Of a DNA stretch of 64,000 nucleotides, positions 26,825-37,152 are shown piece by piece (within the stretch, counting starts at the first letter, position 1; every line of letters begins with the position of its first letter). Below the pieces are notes generated by a model, which saw only the letters and a program-made list of their open reading frames with translations, was not told the origin of the DNA and ran no database searches. The stretch is taken from positions 62,001-126,000 of the forward strand of contig NZ_JAASAD010000013.1 in NCBI RefSeq assembly GCF_012726175.1. The letters run 5' to 3'. The translations under genes were made by a program, and so were the position numbers. Origin of the DNA: Micromonospora sp. HNM0581. GTDB taxonomy: Bacteria > Actinomycetota > Actinomycetes > Mycobacteriales > Micromonosporaceae.

Positions 26825-27997
26825 ACACGACGACGACCGGGCAGCCACCGGAAGCAGGCCCAGCATGGCCAGGCTGATCCAGACATAGGTGTTACTGAAC
26901 AGGAAACCGTCGAGACCGGTGAAGTCCTTCTCCCACGCCCAGACGATCCGGCTGGTCAGGAACGCGTACCCGATGGCTGCGGTAGCCAGCAGGAGCCGAC
27001 GACGGCGACCGCCCGGCGGGGCGGCCATCCCCCGGTCCACCAGCAGCAACAGACCCGGCAGCAGCCAGACCAGGTGATGCACCCAGGTGACCGGGCTGAC
27101 CAGGCACATCACCGCGCCGGTGAGGGCCAGCCCGGTGGCCTCGTCGCCGACGGACGCCGCGACCCGGGACCGCCAGGCCCAGAGCACGAGGGTCGCGGCG
27201 ACCAGCAGCAGCCAGCCCAGCGTGCCGGGGTTCTGCGGGTCGAGCCGGGCCAGCACGCCGCGCAGCGACTGGTTGGAGACGAAAGTCAGCTCGCCGACAC
27301 GCCCGGTGTTCCACAGTGCGCTGGTCCAGAACTCCCGGGAGGCGTCCGGGAACAACGCTGCGGCGAGGACGGTCGCGGCGGTCGCGGTGCCCGACGCGGT
27401 CACCGCCGCCCGCCACCGTCGGGTCACCAGGAGGTAGACGATGAAGATGCCGGGCGTGAGCTTGATCGCGGTGGCCAGGCCGACGCCGACCCCGGCCCAT
27501 CTGCTGCCGCCCGGCAACAGCCGGAGCAGATCCACCGCGACCAGAAAGAGCAACAGGGTGTTGACCTGGCCGAAGTTGATCGTCTCGCGCATCGGTTCGA
27601 AGGCGGCAACCAGACACAGAGCCACCGCGAAGACGAACCAACGGGTCCAACCGGCGCGCCGGGACACCGGATCGAGCAGCCACCAGATCAGCACCGCGCT
27701 GGTGGCCACACCGGCGGCCACGCTCACCACGATCGCCGCGTGCCACGACAGGTACGCCATCGGCAGCATCAGCAGAGCGGCGAAGGGCGGGTACGTGAAG
27801 CCGTACTGGGTGCCGGGCTTGAGATAGTCGTATATCTCTCCGCCGTCGTGCACCCACCAGACCAGAGCCCCCCGGTACACCTGCAGGTCGAAGAAGCCGT
27901 GCCGGACGGCCGCCACGGACAGGAACCCGGTCACCGCCACGGCGAGGACGATCACGAAGGCGACCTGTCCGACCGTCCGCCTGGCACCCTGCGCCAC
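26720..27997 (-). CDS. GT87-family polyprenol-phosphate-dependent mannosyltransferase
   Basis: The 425-residue integral membrane glycosyltransferase has about ten helices and the GT-C layout. The first extracytoplasmic loop carries the acidic residue of the family (GFFDLQVYRGALVW), and later segments include GFTYPPFAALLMLP and LKPGTQYG. Relatives (PimE, DUF2029) add alpha-1,2-mannose to lipoglycans from polyprenyl-phosphate-mannose. The GTG at 27997 follows GGGAGG by five bases and is chosen over the longer frame. Only 35 bases separate this start from the divergent GNAT gene. The last ~35 residues lie in the overlap with the other GNAT gene and look unstructured. Confidence 0.86.
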   Translation of the reverse strand: MAQGARRTVGQVAFVIVLAVAVTGFLSVAAVRHGFFDLQVYRGALVWWVHDGGEIYDYLKPGTQYGFTYPPFAALLMLPMAYLSWHAAIVVSVAAGVATSAVLIWWLLDPVSRRAGWTRWFVFAVALCLVAAFEPMRETINFGQVNTLLLFLVAVDLLRLLPGGSRWAGVGVGLATAIKLTPGIFIVYLLVTRRWRAAVTASGTATAATVLAAALFPDASREFWTSALWNTGRVGELTFVSNQSLRGVLARLDPQNPGTLGWLLLVAATLVLWAWRSRVAASVGDEATGLALTGAVMCLVSPVTWVHHLVWLLPGLLLLVDRGMAAPPGGRRRRLLLATAAIGYAFLTSRIVWAWEKDFTGLDGFLFSNTYVWISLAMLGLLPVAARSSSCSAVVESAGVPQFDEPDRGSPAGQRHRIGRPLTVR

Positions 27998-28032
27998 CGT
28001 CGCCTCCCTCGCCCTGCGTAGGCTGTCGTGCC

Positions 28033-28614
28033 ATGAGTCTCGGGTACGTCCGCCCGGCGCGTCCGGAGGACGCCGCCGAGATCGCCCGCATCCAGCTCGC
28101 CACCTGGCGGGTCGCCTACCGGCGGCTGCTACCCCGGGAGGTGCTGGAAAGCCTCGACGAGGAGTCGCTGGCCGAGCGTTGGGACGCCTCGGTGCGTCAG
28201 CCACCCGGCGACACCCACCGGGTGCTCGTCGCCGTCGAACAGGCCGAGCAATCATATCTGGTGGGGTTTGCCGCATCCGGCCCGGCCGACGCGGAGGCGC
28301 TGGCCCCGAACGAACCGGCCGACGCTCTCGGCGCCGACGTGGTGGCGGTGACCGATCTGCTCGTCGAACCGCGTTGGGGCCGGCGCGGTCACGGCTCGCG
28401 GCTGCTCGCCGCCAGCGTCGACCTGTGGCGGGAGTCCCGCTTCGACCGGGCGGTGGCGTGGGTGTTCGAAGGTGACCAGGCGTCGCGGAAGTTCCTCACC
28501 ACCGCCGGCTGGGAGTTCGACGGGGCGGGCCGCGCGCTGGACGTCGACGACATGTTGGTCCCCCAACTTCGTCTGCACGTCGCCGTCCCCACCGCAACGC
28601 CCCAGGCCGGCTGA
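28033..28614 (+). CDS. GNAT-family N-acetyltransferase
   Basis: The 193-residue protein has a GNAT fold; the start MSLGYVRPARPEDAAEIARI is characteristic. The motif A region reads VTDLLVEPRWGRRGHGSRLLAA, giving a proper RxxGxG acetyl-CoA loop (RRGHGS). The substrate is unknown. It shares its N-terminal pattern (ATWRVAYRRLLPREVL versus GWQAGYAGIMPDEVL) with the GNAT gene at 26.27 kb, so the two are probably paralogues flanking the GT87 gene. The promoter must overlap that of the divergent GT87 gene. Confidence 0.87.
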   Translation: MSLGYVRPARPEDAAEIARIQLATWRVAYRRLLPREVLESLDEESLAERWDASVRQPPGDTHRVLVAVEQAEQSYLVGFAASGPADAEALAPNEPADALGADVVAVTDLLVEPRWGRRGHGSRLLAASVDLWRESRFDRAVAWVFEGDQASRKFLTTAGWEFDGAGRALDVDDMLVPQLRLHVAVPTATPQAG

Positions 28615-28628
28615 CCGGCCCCGGTCAG
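28611..28628. terminator. Short palindromic terminator candidate
   Basis: CTGACCGG and CCGGTCAG flank two bases and include the stop codon of the GNAT gene. The element lies between convergent genes (GNAT and dapB), so it may act in both directions, although the loop is small. Confidence 0.4.
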
Positions 28629-28703
28629 TGGCCGGCGCCGACGATGGCCAGCCCCCGACGACGGCCGGCCGCCGAGTCGCGCCCGGCTGGTCAACCGGCC
28701 ACC

Positions 28704-29531
<828 letters not shown>

Positions 29532-29545
29532 TCAGCCGGAGGGGC

Positions 29546-30961
29546 TCAGAGACGGAAGTCCCGGCCGACGAACGGGCCGACGACGGCGAGGGACATCGGC
29601 CGGTCCAGCAGTTCGGCGGCGAGGGAGTTGACGTCGTCGAGGGTGACCGCGTCGACCCGGTCGAGCAGCTCGTTGACCGGCACCAGGTCCCCGTAGAGCA
29701 GTTCACCCTTGGCCAGCCGGCCCATCCGGGAACCGGTGTCCTCCAGACCGAGCACGAACGACCCCTTGCTCATCCCCTTGCCTCTGGCCAGTTCCGCCTC
29801 GGTGATACCGTGCGCGGCGGTACGCGCCAACTCGACGCGGGTCAGCTCCAGCACCTCGTCGACCCGACCCGGGGTGCAGCCGGCGTAGACGCCGAACAGG
29901 CCACTGTCGGCGTACTGGCTGGCGTAGGAGTAGACGGAGTAGGCGAGGCCACGGCGCTCACGGATCTCCTGGAACAGCCGGCTGGACATGCCTCCACCGA
30001 GCACGTTGTTGAGCACGCCCAGAGCGAAGCGACGCCCGTCGCGCCGGTCGATTCCCGGGCAGCCCAGCACGATGTGCGCCTGCTCGGTCTCCTTCTCCTG
30101 CACCACAGCGGCGGCGGCCCGGTTGCGTACGCGGGGGGTCGCCGGTCGCTGCGGCGCGGGCGGAGCCGGGTCGGTGTCCAGCGGGGTGTCCCGCAGCGCC
30201 TGTCGGACCAGTCGGACCACGGCGGTGTGGTCGAGGTTGCCGGCGGCGGCGACGACGATCTGGGGTGCCACGTAACGTCGACGGTAGAAGCTCTGGATCT
30301 GCCGGCGGGACATCGCGGTGACGGTGTCCTCGGTGCCGGAGATCAGCCGGCCCAGCGGGTGGTCACCGTAGATGGCCTGGGCCAGCAGGTCGTGCACCTC
30401 GTCGCCGGGCTCGTCGTCGTGCATGGCGATCTCTTCGAGGATGACGCCCCGCTCGGTCTCCACGTCGGCCGGCTCCAGCACCGAGTCGGCAACGAGATCA
30501 CACATGACGTCGATGGCCAGGGGCAGGTCCTCGTCGAGCACCCGGGCGTAGTAGCAGGTGTACTCCTTCGTGGTGAAAGCGTTGGTTTCCCCGCCCACAG
30601 CCTCGATCGCCGAGGAGATCTCCAGAGCGTCCCGCTTGTGGGTTCCCTTGAACAGCAGGTGTTCCAGGAAGTGTGCGGCACCGGCCTGCGGGCCGGTCTC
30701 GTCCCGTGAACCGACCGCCACCCAGATGCCGAACGAGACGCTGCGCATCGCCGGAATCGCCTCGGTCAGCACCCGCAACCCGTTCGGCAGCACGGTGCGG
30801 CGGGCCGTGCCGCCCAGCGGATCGTCGCTCAGGGTCCGGGTCACCGCCCGGGGCGACCCACCGGCATCCCGGGCGGTGGCGGTGGCCTGCCGACCCGTGC
30901 GCGGGGTCGACCACGGTCGGGCCCCGATAGGGGACGAATGCCGGGTCCGGTTCACGGCCAC
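29546..30961 (-). CDS. M16-family zinc metallopeptidase (PepR/mitochondrial processing peptidase-like)
   Basis: The 471-residue protein contains two M16 repeats. The inverted zinc motif HxxEH is His97-Phe-Leu-Glu100-His101 (AAHFLEHLLFKGT), with the third ligand Glu in ETERGVILEEI. The second half has the typical RRGLAYSVYSY segment and no zinc site. Orthologues lie next to pnp in other actinomycetes (Rv2782c-like). The first ~40 residues are poorly conserved and the start could be the GTG six bases further in. A strong terminator separates it from pnp. Substrate unknown. Confidence 0.92.
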   Translation of the reverse strand: MAVNRTRHSSPIGARPWSTPRTGRQATATARDAGGSPRAVTRTLSDDPLGGTARRTVLPNGLRVLTEAIPAMRSVSFGIWVAVGSRDETGPQAGAAHFLEHLLFKGTHKRDALEISSAIEAVGGETNAFTTKEYTCYYARVLDEDLPLAIDVMCDLVADSVLEPADVETERGVILEEIAMHDDEPGDEVHDLLAQAIYGDHPLGRLISGTEDTVTAMSRRQIQSFYRRRYVAPQIVVAAAGNLDHTAVVRLVRQALRDTPLDTDPAPPAPQRPATPRVRNRAAAAVVQEKETEQAHIVLGCPGIDRRDGRRFALGVLNNVLGGGMSSRLFQEIRERRGLAYSVYSYASQYADSGLFGVYAGCTPGRVDEVLELTRVELARTAAHGITEAELARGKGMSKGSFVLGLEDTGSRMGRLAKGELLYGDLVPVNELLDRVDAVTLDDVNSLAAELLDRPMSLAVVGPFVGRDFRL

Positions 30962-30999
30962 CTGCTTCCAGTACGGCGAGTGCGTGGGTGAGTTGACGA

Positions 31000-31030
31000 A
31001 CCGGCCGGGCGACGGTGTCGCCCGGCCGGT
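31000..31030 (-). terminator. Terminator downstream of pnp
   Basis: A perfect 14-bp stem ACCGGCCGGGCGAC (31000-31013) and GTCGCCCGGCCGGT (31017-31030) has a 3-base loop. It lies 15 bases after the pnp stop, before the M16 peptidase gene on the same strand, and should end the pnp transcript. Confidence 0.8.
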
Positions 31031-31044
31031 GAACGGTTCAGCTG

Positions 31045-33411
31045 TCAGCTGTGTCGGGTACGGCGCCGGGGACGGTTGTCGCCGCCGCCCTCGCCACCTT
31101 CGCCACGCTCGGGGCCGCGTCCGCCCCGGTCGGCACCGCGCTCGCGGTCGCCCCGGTCACGCGGGCCCCGGTCGCCGCCCCGGTCCCGTCCGGCGGGCCG
31201 TTCTGCGTCGGCCTCGGCGGCCGGCGCCTCGGCGCCCTCCGGGCGGACCTTGTCCAGGTAGATCTTGCCGCGCTGGTCGATGTCGGCGATCTCGACCTCC
31301 ACGCGATCACCGACGTTGAGGAAGTCCTCGACCTTCTCGACCCGCTTGCCGTCGCCGACCTTGGAGATGTGCAGCAGGCCGTCCCGGCCCGGCAGCAGCG
31401 ACACGAACGCACCGAACGGGGCGGTCTTCACCACCGTGCCGAGGAAGCGGTCGCCGACCTTGGGCAGGGTCGGGTTGGCGATCGCGTTGATCCGCTCGAC
31501 CGCGGCCTGCGCCGACGGTCCGTTGGTCGCGCCGACGTAGATGGTGCCGTCGTCCTCGATGGAGATCTCAGCGCCGGTCTCGTCCTGGATGGCGTTGATG
31601 GTCTGCCCCTTCGGACCGATCACCATGCCGATCTTGTCGACCGGGATCTTGACCGTGGTGACCCGCGGCGCGTAGTCGGACATCTCTGCCGGCGTCTCGA
31701 TCGCCCGCTGCATCACGTCGAGGATGGTCTGCCGGGCCTCGTGGGCCTGTTGGAGCGCGGCGGCCAGCACGTCCGACGGGATGCCGTCGAGCTTGGTGTC
31801 GAGCTGCAACGCGGTGACGAAGTCGCGGGTGCCGGCGACCTTGAAGTCCATGTCACCGAAGGCGTCCTCGGCACCGAGAATGTCGGTGAGCGTGACGTAC
31901 TGGGTCTTGCCGTCGACCTCGTCGGAGATCAGGCCCATCGCGATGCCCGCGACCGGCGCCTTCAACGGCACACCGGCGCTGAGCAGGCCCAGCGTCGATG
32001 CGCAGACCGAGCCCATCGAGGTGGAACCGTTGGAGCCGAGCGCCTCGGAGACCTGCCGGATGGCGTACGGGAACTCCTCCCGCGAGGGCAGCACCGGGAT
32101 CAGCGCCCGCTCGGCCAGGGCGCCGTGCCCGATCTCGCGGCGCTTCGGCGAGCCGACCCGACCGGTCTCACCGGTGGAGTACGGCGGGAAGTTGTAGTTG
32201 TGCATGTAGCGCTTGGACTTCTCCGGGGACAGGGTGTCCAGCGCCTGCTCCATACGCAGCATGTTCAGCGTGGTGACGCCGAGGATCTGGGTTTCGCCGC
32301 GCTCGAACAGCGCCGAGCCGTGCACCCGGGGCAGCACGCCGACCTCGGCGCTCAGCGGACGGATGTCACGCGGGCCCCGGCCGTCGATGCGGACCTGCTC
32401 CCGCAGCACCCGGCTACGCACCTCGGACTTGGTGAGTGAACGGAAAGCGGCGGAGAGTTCCTTCTCCCGGCCCTCGAAACGCGGGCCGAGTTCCTCCTGC
32501 ATGCGCGCCTTGACCGCGTCCAAGGCCTCCTCACGCTCCGCCTTGCCGGCGATCTGCAACGCCTCGGCGACGTCGGCGCGGGCCAACTCGGCGACCGCGT
32601 CGTACGCGTCGTCGGAGTAGTCGAGGAAGACCGGGAACTCGGCGACCGGCTTGGCTGCGACCTCGGCCAGCTCGCTCTGCGCCCGGCACAGTTCACGGAT
32701 GGCGGGCTTGGCGGCCTCCAGACCGCTGGCCACAACCTCCTCGGTCGGAGCGGGTGCCCCGCCGGCGACCAGTTTCACGGTGTGTTCGGTGGCCTCCGCC
32801 TCGACCATCATGATCGCGACGTCGCCGTCGGCCAGGGAACGGCCGGCGACCACCATGTCGAAGGTTGCCCGGGTCAGCTCCTCGTGGGTCGGGAACGCGA
32901 CCCACTGGCCGTCGACGTGGGCCATCCGGGTTGCCCCGATCGGGCCGGAGAACGGAAGACCGGACAGCTTGGTCGACATCGACGCGGCGTTGATCGCGAC
33001 AACGTCGTACGGGTGCTGCGGATCGAGCGCGAGGATCGTCTCGACGACCTGGACCTCGTTGCGCAGTCCCTTGACGAACGACGGGCGCAGCGGCCGGTCG
33101 ATCAGGCGGCAGGTGAGGATGGCGTCCTCGCTGGGCCGGCCCTCACGGCGGAAGAACGAGCCGGGGATGCGACCCGCGGCGTACATCCGCTCCTCGACGT
33201 CGACGGTCAGCGGGAAGAAGTCGAACTGCTCCTTCGGCTGCTTGCCGGCGGTGGTGGCGGAGAGGACGACCGTCTCGCCCAGCTGGGCCGTGACGGAACC
33301 GGCGGCCTGCCGGGCCAGCCGACCGGTGGAGAAGGTGATCTCACGGGTGCCGAACGACCCGTTGTCGATCACGGCGGTGCGGGTTTCGGTGCCGAGTCTG
33401 GTCTCGGTCAT
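31045..33411 (-). CDS. pnp: Polyribonucleotide nucleotidyltransferase (PNPase)
   Basis: The 788-residue enzyme degrades RNA 3'-5' by phosphorolysis, in actinobacteria also making poly(A)-like tails. It has two RNase PH domains separated by the helical linker, then a KH domain ([20 protein letters not shown]) and an S1 domain ([23 protein letters not shown]) in the usual order. The catalytic-domain motifs [20 protein letters not shown] and [12 protein letters not shown] are intact. The C-terminal ~60 residues are an Arg/Gly/Asp-rich tail with repeats such as [16 protein letters not shown], longer than in enterobacteria and likely an RNA-binding tail. The ATG at 33411 has GGAAA upstream. Confidence 0.96.
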   Translation of the reverse strand: MTETRLGTETRTAVIDNGSFGTREITFSTGRLARQAAGSVTAQLGETVVLSATTAGKQPKEQFDFFPLTVDVEERMYAAGRIPGSFFRREGRPSEDAILTCRLIDRPLRPSFVKGLRNEVQVVETILALDPQHPYDVVAINAASMSTKLSGLPFSGPIGATRMAHVDGQWVAFPTHEELTRATFDMVVAGRSLADGDVAIMMVEAEATEHTVKLVAGGAPAPTEEVVASGLEAAKPAIRELCRAQSELAEVAAKPVAEFPVFLDYSDDAYDAVAELARADVAEALQIAGKAEREEALDAVKARMQEELGPRFEGREKELSAAFRSLTKSEVRSRVLREQVRIDGRGPRDIRPLSAEVGVLPRVHGSALFERGETQILGVTTLNMLRMEQALDTLSPEKSKRYMHNYNFPPYSTGETGRVGSPKRREIGHGALAERALIPVLPSREEFPYAIRQVSEALGSNGSTSMGSVCASTLGLLSAGVPLKAPVAGIAMGLISDEVDGKTQYVTLTDILGAEDAFGDMDFKVAGTRDFVTALQLDTKLDGIPSDVLAAALQQAHEARQTILDVMQRAIETPAEMSDYAPRVTTVKIPVDKIGMVIGPKGQTINAIQDETGAEISIEDDGTIYVGATNGPSAQAAVERINAIANPTLPKVGDRFLGTVVKTAPFGAFVSLLPGRDGLLHISKVGDGKRVEKVEDFLNVGDRVEVEIADIDQRGKIYLDKVRPEGAEAPAAEADAERPAGRDRGGDRGPRDRGDRERGADRGGRGPERGEGGEGGGDNRPRRRTRHS

Positions 33412-33594
33412 GCTGTTTCCATGCTCCTTCGCATCGGGGGCCACGACGCGGGAGCGGTGCGGACGGCCGGTCTTCGATCGAAGCGCCCGGGACCACCGGC
33501 AGGATGCCAGGGTGCCCGGAGGCCACTACCGGAGACCGGTACGCCGACGCTCCCTTGTCTGGGTGGTCGTGGCCCGTTTCTCGGGTGGGACGCC

Positions 33595-33629
33595 GACGGG
33601 GGAGTGACCTGGTGGGCCACTCCCCCGTC
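33595..33629 (-). terminator. Terminator/attenuator between rpsO and pnp
   Basis: GACGGGGGAGTG (33595-33606) pairs perfectly with CACTCCCCCGTC (33618-33629) around 11 bases. It begins three bases after the rpsO stop. It should end most rpsO transcripts and reduce readthrough into pnp. Confidence 0.8.
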
Positions 33630-33632
33630 CCG

Positions 33633-33902
33633 TCACCGACGCAGGCCGAGCCGCTCGATGAGCGACCGGTAGCGGTTGATGTCCTTCTTCTGGACGTAGT
33701 TCAGCAACCGACGGCGACGACCGACGAGCAGCAGCAGCCCACGGCGGCTGTGGTGGTCGTGCTTGTGCACCTTCAGGTGCTCGGTGAGATCGGCGATCCG
33801 CTTGGTGAGGACCGCGACCTGCACCTCGGGCGAGCCGGTGTCGCCCTCTGCGGTCGCGTACTCCTCGCGGATCTTGGCCTTGGACTGCTGGTCGAGCGCC
33901 AT
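33633..33902 (-). CDS. rpsO: Small ribosomal subunit protein uS15
   Basis: The 89-residue protein is full-length uS15, a primary binder of 16S rRNA helix 22. Signature segments are [37 protein letters not shown] and [18 protein letters not shown] precedes the ATG. It lies between ribF and pnp, the common rpsO-pnp arrangement. A strong hairpin lies directly after its stop codon. Confidence 0.97.
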   Translation of the reverse strand: MALDQQSKAKIREEYATAEGDTGSPEVQVAVLTKRIADLTEHLKVHKHDHHSRRGLLLLVGRRRRLLNYVQKKDINRYRSLIERLGLRR

Positions 33903-34095
33903 GTTCTCCCTGTTCTGGTGGGTTGTCTCGATGCTTGTCCGTCGGGCCGGGCTACGGCACCGGTGACGGACGACCCTCGCCCCCGCGGCGTCGAGCAGGC
34001 AGGCGAGGCCCCACGTCGGTCAGCCGACGTTTCCGCCAGACTACCAGCACCTACCCGACCCGGCCGGTCAAGGGCACCGGCGGGTCGGTGACCGG

Positions 34096-35025
34096 TCAGC
34101 CCAGCACCCGGCGGGTCTGCTCGACGTCCTGGGCGATCTGAGCGACGAGCGACTCGATCGAGTCGTAGCGGGCCTGGCCGCGCAGATGCGCCACGAAGTC
34201 GAGCGCCAACCGCTCACCGTAAAGGTCACCGTCGAAGTCCAGCGCGTACGCCTCGACCCGGCGTTCCCGGCCGGAGAAGGTGGGGTTGGTGCCGATCGAC
34301 ACGGCGGCGGCCAGCGGCTGCTGCTCCCCACGTCGCACCATCCGGGCAGCGTAGATCCCGTCGGCCGGGACCGCCGCGTAGCGGTGACAGAGCAGGTTCG
34401 CCGTCGGGTAGCCGAGCTCCCGCCCGCGCTGGTCACCGCGGACGACCACTCCCTCGAGCCGATGGGCGCGACCCAGCGCCTCAGCCGCCGCGGCCACGTC
34501 ACCGGCGTCGACACAGGACCGGATGTACGTCGAGGAGAAGACGGTACCCGACTCGGCCACCAGCGGAGCCCCCTCGACGGCGAAGCCGAACGTGTGGCCG
34601 AGCCGTTCCAGCAGCGCCACGTCGCCGGCGGCCCGGTGACCGAACCGGAAGTTGCCGCCCACCACCACGAGTGCGGCATGCAGGTGCTCCACCAGCACGT
34701 CGTGCACGAACGCCTCGGCCGACAACCGGGACACCTCGGGTGTGAACGGTATGACGCAGAGCACGTCCGCACCGAGTGCCTCGATCAACTCCGCCTTGCG
34801 GTGCGGCTCGGTCAGCACCGCCGGATGGCTACCGGGTCGCACGACCTCGGCCGGATGCGGATCGAAGGTGAGCACCACCGACTTGAAGCCGAGTTCCCGG
34901 GCTCGTGCCACGGCGTGCCCGATCGCCGCCTGGTGCCCCTTGTGCACCCCGTCGAAGACGCCGATGGTGACCACCGACCGCCCCCAGCCACCGGGCGCCG
35001 CCTCGTACCCCCGCCACCGCTGCAT
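34096..35025 (-). CDS. ribF: Bifunctional riboflavin kinase/FAD synthetase
   Basis: The 309-residue enzyme converts riboflavin to FMN and then FAD. The N-terminal FAD synthetase half has GVFDGVHKGHQA (HxGH-like) and the FSSTYIRS nucleotidyltransferase motif. The C-terminal flavokinase half has GRELGYPTANL, the canonical kinase motif, and GTNPTF. GGAGGAGCAGA precedes the ATG. It lies between truB and rpsO in the order truB-ribF-rpsO-pnp. Length is typical. Confidence 0.96.
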   Translation of the reverse strand: MQRWRGYEAAPGGWGRSVVTIGVFDGVHKGHQAAIGHAVARARELGFKSVVLTFDPHPAEVVRPGSHPAVLTEPHRKAELIEALGADVLCVIPFTPEVSRLSAEAFVHDVLVEHLHAALVVVGGNFRFGHRAAGDVALLERLGHTFGFAVEGAPLVAESGTVFSSTYIRSCVDAGDVAAAAEALGRAHRLEGVVVRGDQRGRELGYPTANLLCHRYAAVPADGIYAARMVRRGEQQPLAAAVSIGTNPTFSGRERRVEAYALDFDGDLYGERLALDFVAHLRGQARYDSIESLVAQIAQDVEQTRRVLG

Positions 35026-35053
35026 TCTGCTCCTCCGCTGTCGTTGGCCCGCA

Positions 35054-35102
35054 CCGTCGGCGATTGGCCGTCGGCGATTGGCCGTCGGCGATTGGCCGTC
35101 GG
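35054..35102. repeat. 14-bp tandem repeat, 3.5 copies
   Basis: The unit CCGTCGGCGATTGG is repeated exactly at 35054-35067, 35068-35081 and 35082-35095, with a half copy at 35096-35102. It occupies the short gap between the truB stop and the ribF start. No reading frame, terminator or known element explains it; slipped-strand expansion is likely. Confidence 0.9.
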
Positions 35103-35110
35103 TGCCGGCG

Positions 35111-35995
35111 TCAGGCCGGAGCGAACACGATCTCCGCTCGGGCCCGGCCGGCCCGCTCGCTGACGATAGCGATCAGCCCGCCGGCCGGATCGAAGACCGC
35201 ATACGGCCCGGTCCGGCCGACCGGGTCCAACGGACCGCCGTGGGAAAGCACCTTCGTCTCCTCGGCGGTGGCGTCCCGGCGGGGGAAGAACCGCTCAGCG
35301 GCGACCGTCAGCGGCAGGTTCACCACAGCCGGGGCGCGGTGCGCCAGCTCGTCGAGGGTGCCGGCCTCCGCCAGGGTGAATCCCCCCACGGCGGTACGGC
35401 GCAGTGCGCTCAGGTGGCCGCCGACCCCGAGGAGCTGGCCTGCGTCCCGGGCGATCGCCCGGATGTACGTCCCGGTCGAGCAGGCCACCTCGATGTCGAC
35501 ATCGACCACGTCAGGCAGGTCTCGCCGGATCGCCAGCACGTCGAGCCGAGACACGGTCACCCGACGGGCCGGCAGCTCGACGCTCTCCCCCTCACGGACC
35601 CGCTTGTACGCCCGCTGCCCGTTGATTTTGATGGCGCTCACCGCGCTCGGCACCTGGTCGATCTCCCCGGTCAACCCGGCCAGGGCATCCCGGACCGCCC
35701 CGTCGGTGAGCGGCCCGACCGGGGTGGTGGCGATCACGTCGCCCTCCGCGTCGTCGGTGACGGTGGCCTGGCCGAGTCGGATCGTCGCCGCGTAGCTCTT
35801 GTCCGCGCCGATCACGTACGTCAGCAGCCGGGTGGCCCGGCCGACCCCGATCACCAGGACCCCGGTGGCCATCGGGTCGAGCGTGCCGCCGTGACCGACC
35901 CGACGGGTCCCGGCCAGCCGGCGGATCCGGGCGACCACGTCGTGCGAGGTCATGCCACCGGACTTGTCCACCACGATCAGACCGTCTGTGCTCAC
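35111..35995 (-). CDS. truB: tRNA pseudouridine(55) synthase
   Basis: The 294-residue enzyme makes pseudouridine 55 in the T loop of tRNAs. The catalytic aspartate is Asp40 in GHGGTLDPMATGVL, with the YxK-like region KSYAATIRLGQAT and the RAYKRVREGE strand also present. The C-terminal ~60 residues form a PUA-like extension. The GTG at 35995 is chosen because it starts right before GLIVVDKSGGMTSHDV, the family N-terminus; a TTG nine bases upstream is possible. Confidence 0.95.
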   Translation of the reverse strand: MSTDGLIVVDKSGGMTSHDVVARIRRLAGTRRVGHGGTLDPMATGVLVIGVGRATRLLTYVIGADKSYAATIRLGQATVTDDAEGDVIATTPVGPLTDGAVRDALAGLTGEIDQVPSAVSAIKINGQRAYKRVREGESVELPARRVTVSRLDVLAIRRDLPDVVDVDIEVACSTGTYIRAIARDAGQLLGVGGHLSALRRTAVGGFTLAEAGTLDELAHRAPAVVNLPLTVAAERFFPRRDATAEETKVLSHGGPLDPVGRTGPYAVFDPAGGLIAIVSERAGRARAEIVFAPA

Positions 35996-36138
35996 GACGT
36001 GCAAGCCTGCCAGATCGCCCCGTCGACGTGAGCATCGGACGGGCCGCCGAAAATCAGGTGTCCGGGTCGCGATCCCCTTGGCACCATCGACGCATCGGCA
36101 ACGGCCAGTACCGCACCGGCAGGCCACGGGGAGACGAG

Positions 36139-36459
36139 ATGACGACGGAACACGGTCCCGACCGGACGCACCAGCCCGACGACCCGGTCTGCCTCCAGAC
36201 GTCACAGCAACCCAGCGCCCTACCGGACTGGATGTTGAATCCACCGCCCGCGAGGCGCACGTTCGGTGTCCGGATCGGCGAAAGGGTGACCACCCTGCCC
36301 GGTGCCGGGGTGATCCGTCGCCGCTGGTGGGCCTGGCAGCGGCGGCAGCCGCTGCGGGAGCGCTACCCCAACACGGTGAAAGTCATCGCGTTGTTCGCCT
36401 GCTTCGTGGTCAGCCTGGCTCTGATGCTCGCCATCTACTCGCTGTACGGTCGGGCCTGA
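36139..36459 (+). CDS. Small protein with one C-terminal transmembrane helix
   Basis: The 106-residue protein has a polar N-terminus, a basic segment (RRRWWAWQRRQPLRERY) and one membrane helix at about residues 80-103 (VIALFACFVVSLALMLAIYSL). It is probably a tail-anchored or single-pass membrane protein with a cytoplasmic N-terminus by the positive-inside rule. The GGGGAGACG before the ATG at 36139 decides the start. It is divergent from truB. Function unknown. Confidence 0.7.
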   Translation: MTTEHGPDRTHQPDDPVCLQTSQQPSALPDWMLNPPPARRTFGVRIGERVTTLPGAGVIRRRWWAWQRRQPLRERYPNTVKVIALFACFVVSLALMLAIYSLYGRA

Positions 36460-36527
36460 TCAAGCGGGAACGCGCTCCTCGCCGCCCACCAGGCCGGGTC
36501 CAGCCCGACGGCACCTGCGGACGTTCG

Positions 36528-36575
36528 GACCGGCGGTGACGTCGTACGCGTAGCAGCCGGTCGTCACCGCCGGTC
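36528..36575. terminator. Bidirectional terminator
   Basis: A perfect 13-bp inverted repeat, GACCGGCGGTGAC (36528-36540) and GTCACCGCCGGTC (36563-36575), lies between the convergent membrane-protein gene and the 29-codon gene. Confidence 0.75.
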
Positions 36576-36583
36576 GGACACCG

Positions 36584-36673
36584 TCACTGACGGGTGTCCA
36601 TGGAGGTCTGCAGGGCACGACGGGCCTGCTCGCGGGCCTCGTCAGTGGTCTCGGACGCGGGCTTGGCAGCCAT
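36584..36673 (-). CDS. Small 29-residue protein candidate
   Basis: A short open frame begins with ATG at 36673, preceded by GGAAGGGAA about 5-13 bases upstream, and ends with TGA at 36584-36586. The peptide begins MAAKPASETTDEAREQARRA and ends LQTSMDTRQ: a polar, amphipathic helix rich in Ala, Glu and Arg with no membrane segment. It ends just before a 13-bp terminator. The good ribosome site, clean stop and terminator favour a real gene; the 29-codon length makes chance possible. No known function. Confidence 0.5.
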   Translation of the reverse strand: MAAKPASETTDEAREQARRALQTSMDTRQ

Positions 36674-36939
36674 AACGGTTCCCTTCCAGGACACGCGTCA
36701 CCGATCCCGGCGACACGTCACGGGCGGTGCGGGGACTGTCGCCCGGAACCGGGTTCCGGGGTCGCCGGAACGGCGGTGGGCGGCCTGGTGGCCCGGGTCG
36801 GTGAACCCTGGAGCAGGAGCGACACCGGGTACGGCTTCGCCCCTGACCTGCGCCGAAGCGACGCCGATCGTTTCCCAAGTTATCGTTCAGGTCCACATGG
36901 TGCGTGCTGTTCCCGCGATCTGGACAGAGCGGCTGCTCG

Positions 36940-37152
36940 TCAACGAGCCAGGAAATGCCAGCCGATCCACCACCAGAAGCCGAACAGCCCGATCCGGCCC
37001 ACCGGCACCGGGCCCACCTCGTACCGCATGACGTACGCGCAGAGTTCACCGAGAGTCGGAATCCGCGAACCCTCCCGGCGGGCCAGCCACTCGATCAGCC
37101 CGAACAGCGCCAACCCGAACAGGAAACCGCCGATCGCCAGTGCCCGCATCAT
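36940..37152 (-). CDS. Small two-helix membrane protein
   Basis: The 70-residue protein has an N-terminal hydrophobic helix (LAIGGFLFGLALFGLIEWLA) and a C-terminal Trp-rich one (IGLFGFWWWIGWHFLA), with a polar RREGSRIPTLGEL loop between them. The ATG overlaps the stop of the gene upstream by four bases (ATGATG), so the two are translationally coupled. The family resembles DUF6186-type actinobacterial proteins, which have no known function; this naming is tentative. Expression follows the nrnA-side operon by proximity. Confidence 0.72.
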   Translation of the reverse strand: MMRALAIGGFLFGLALFGLIEWLARREGSRIPTLGELCAYVMRYEVGPVPVGRIGLFGFWWWIGWHFLAR

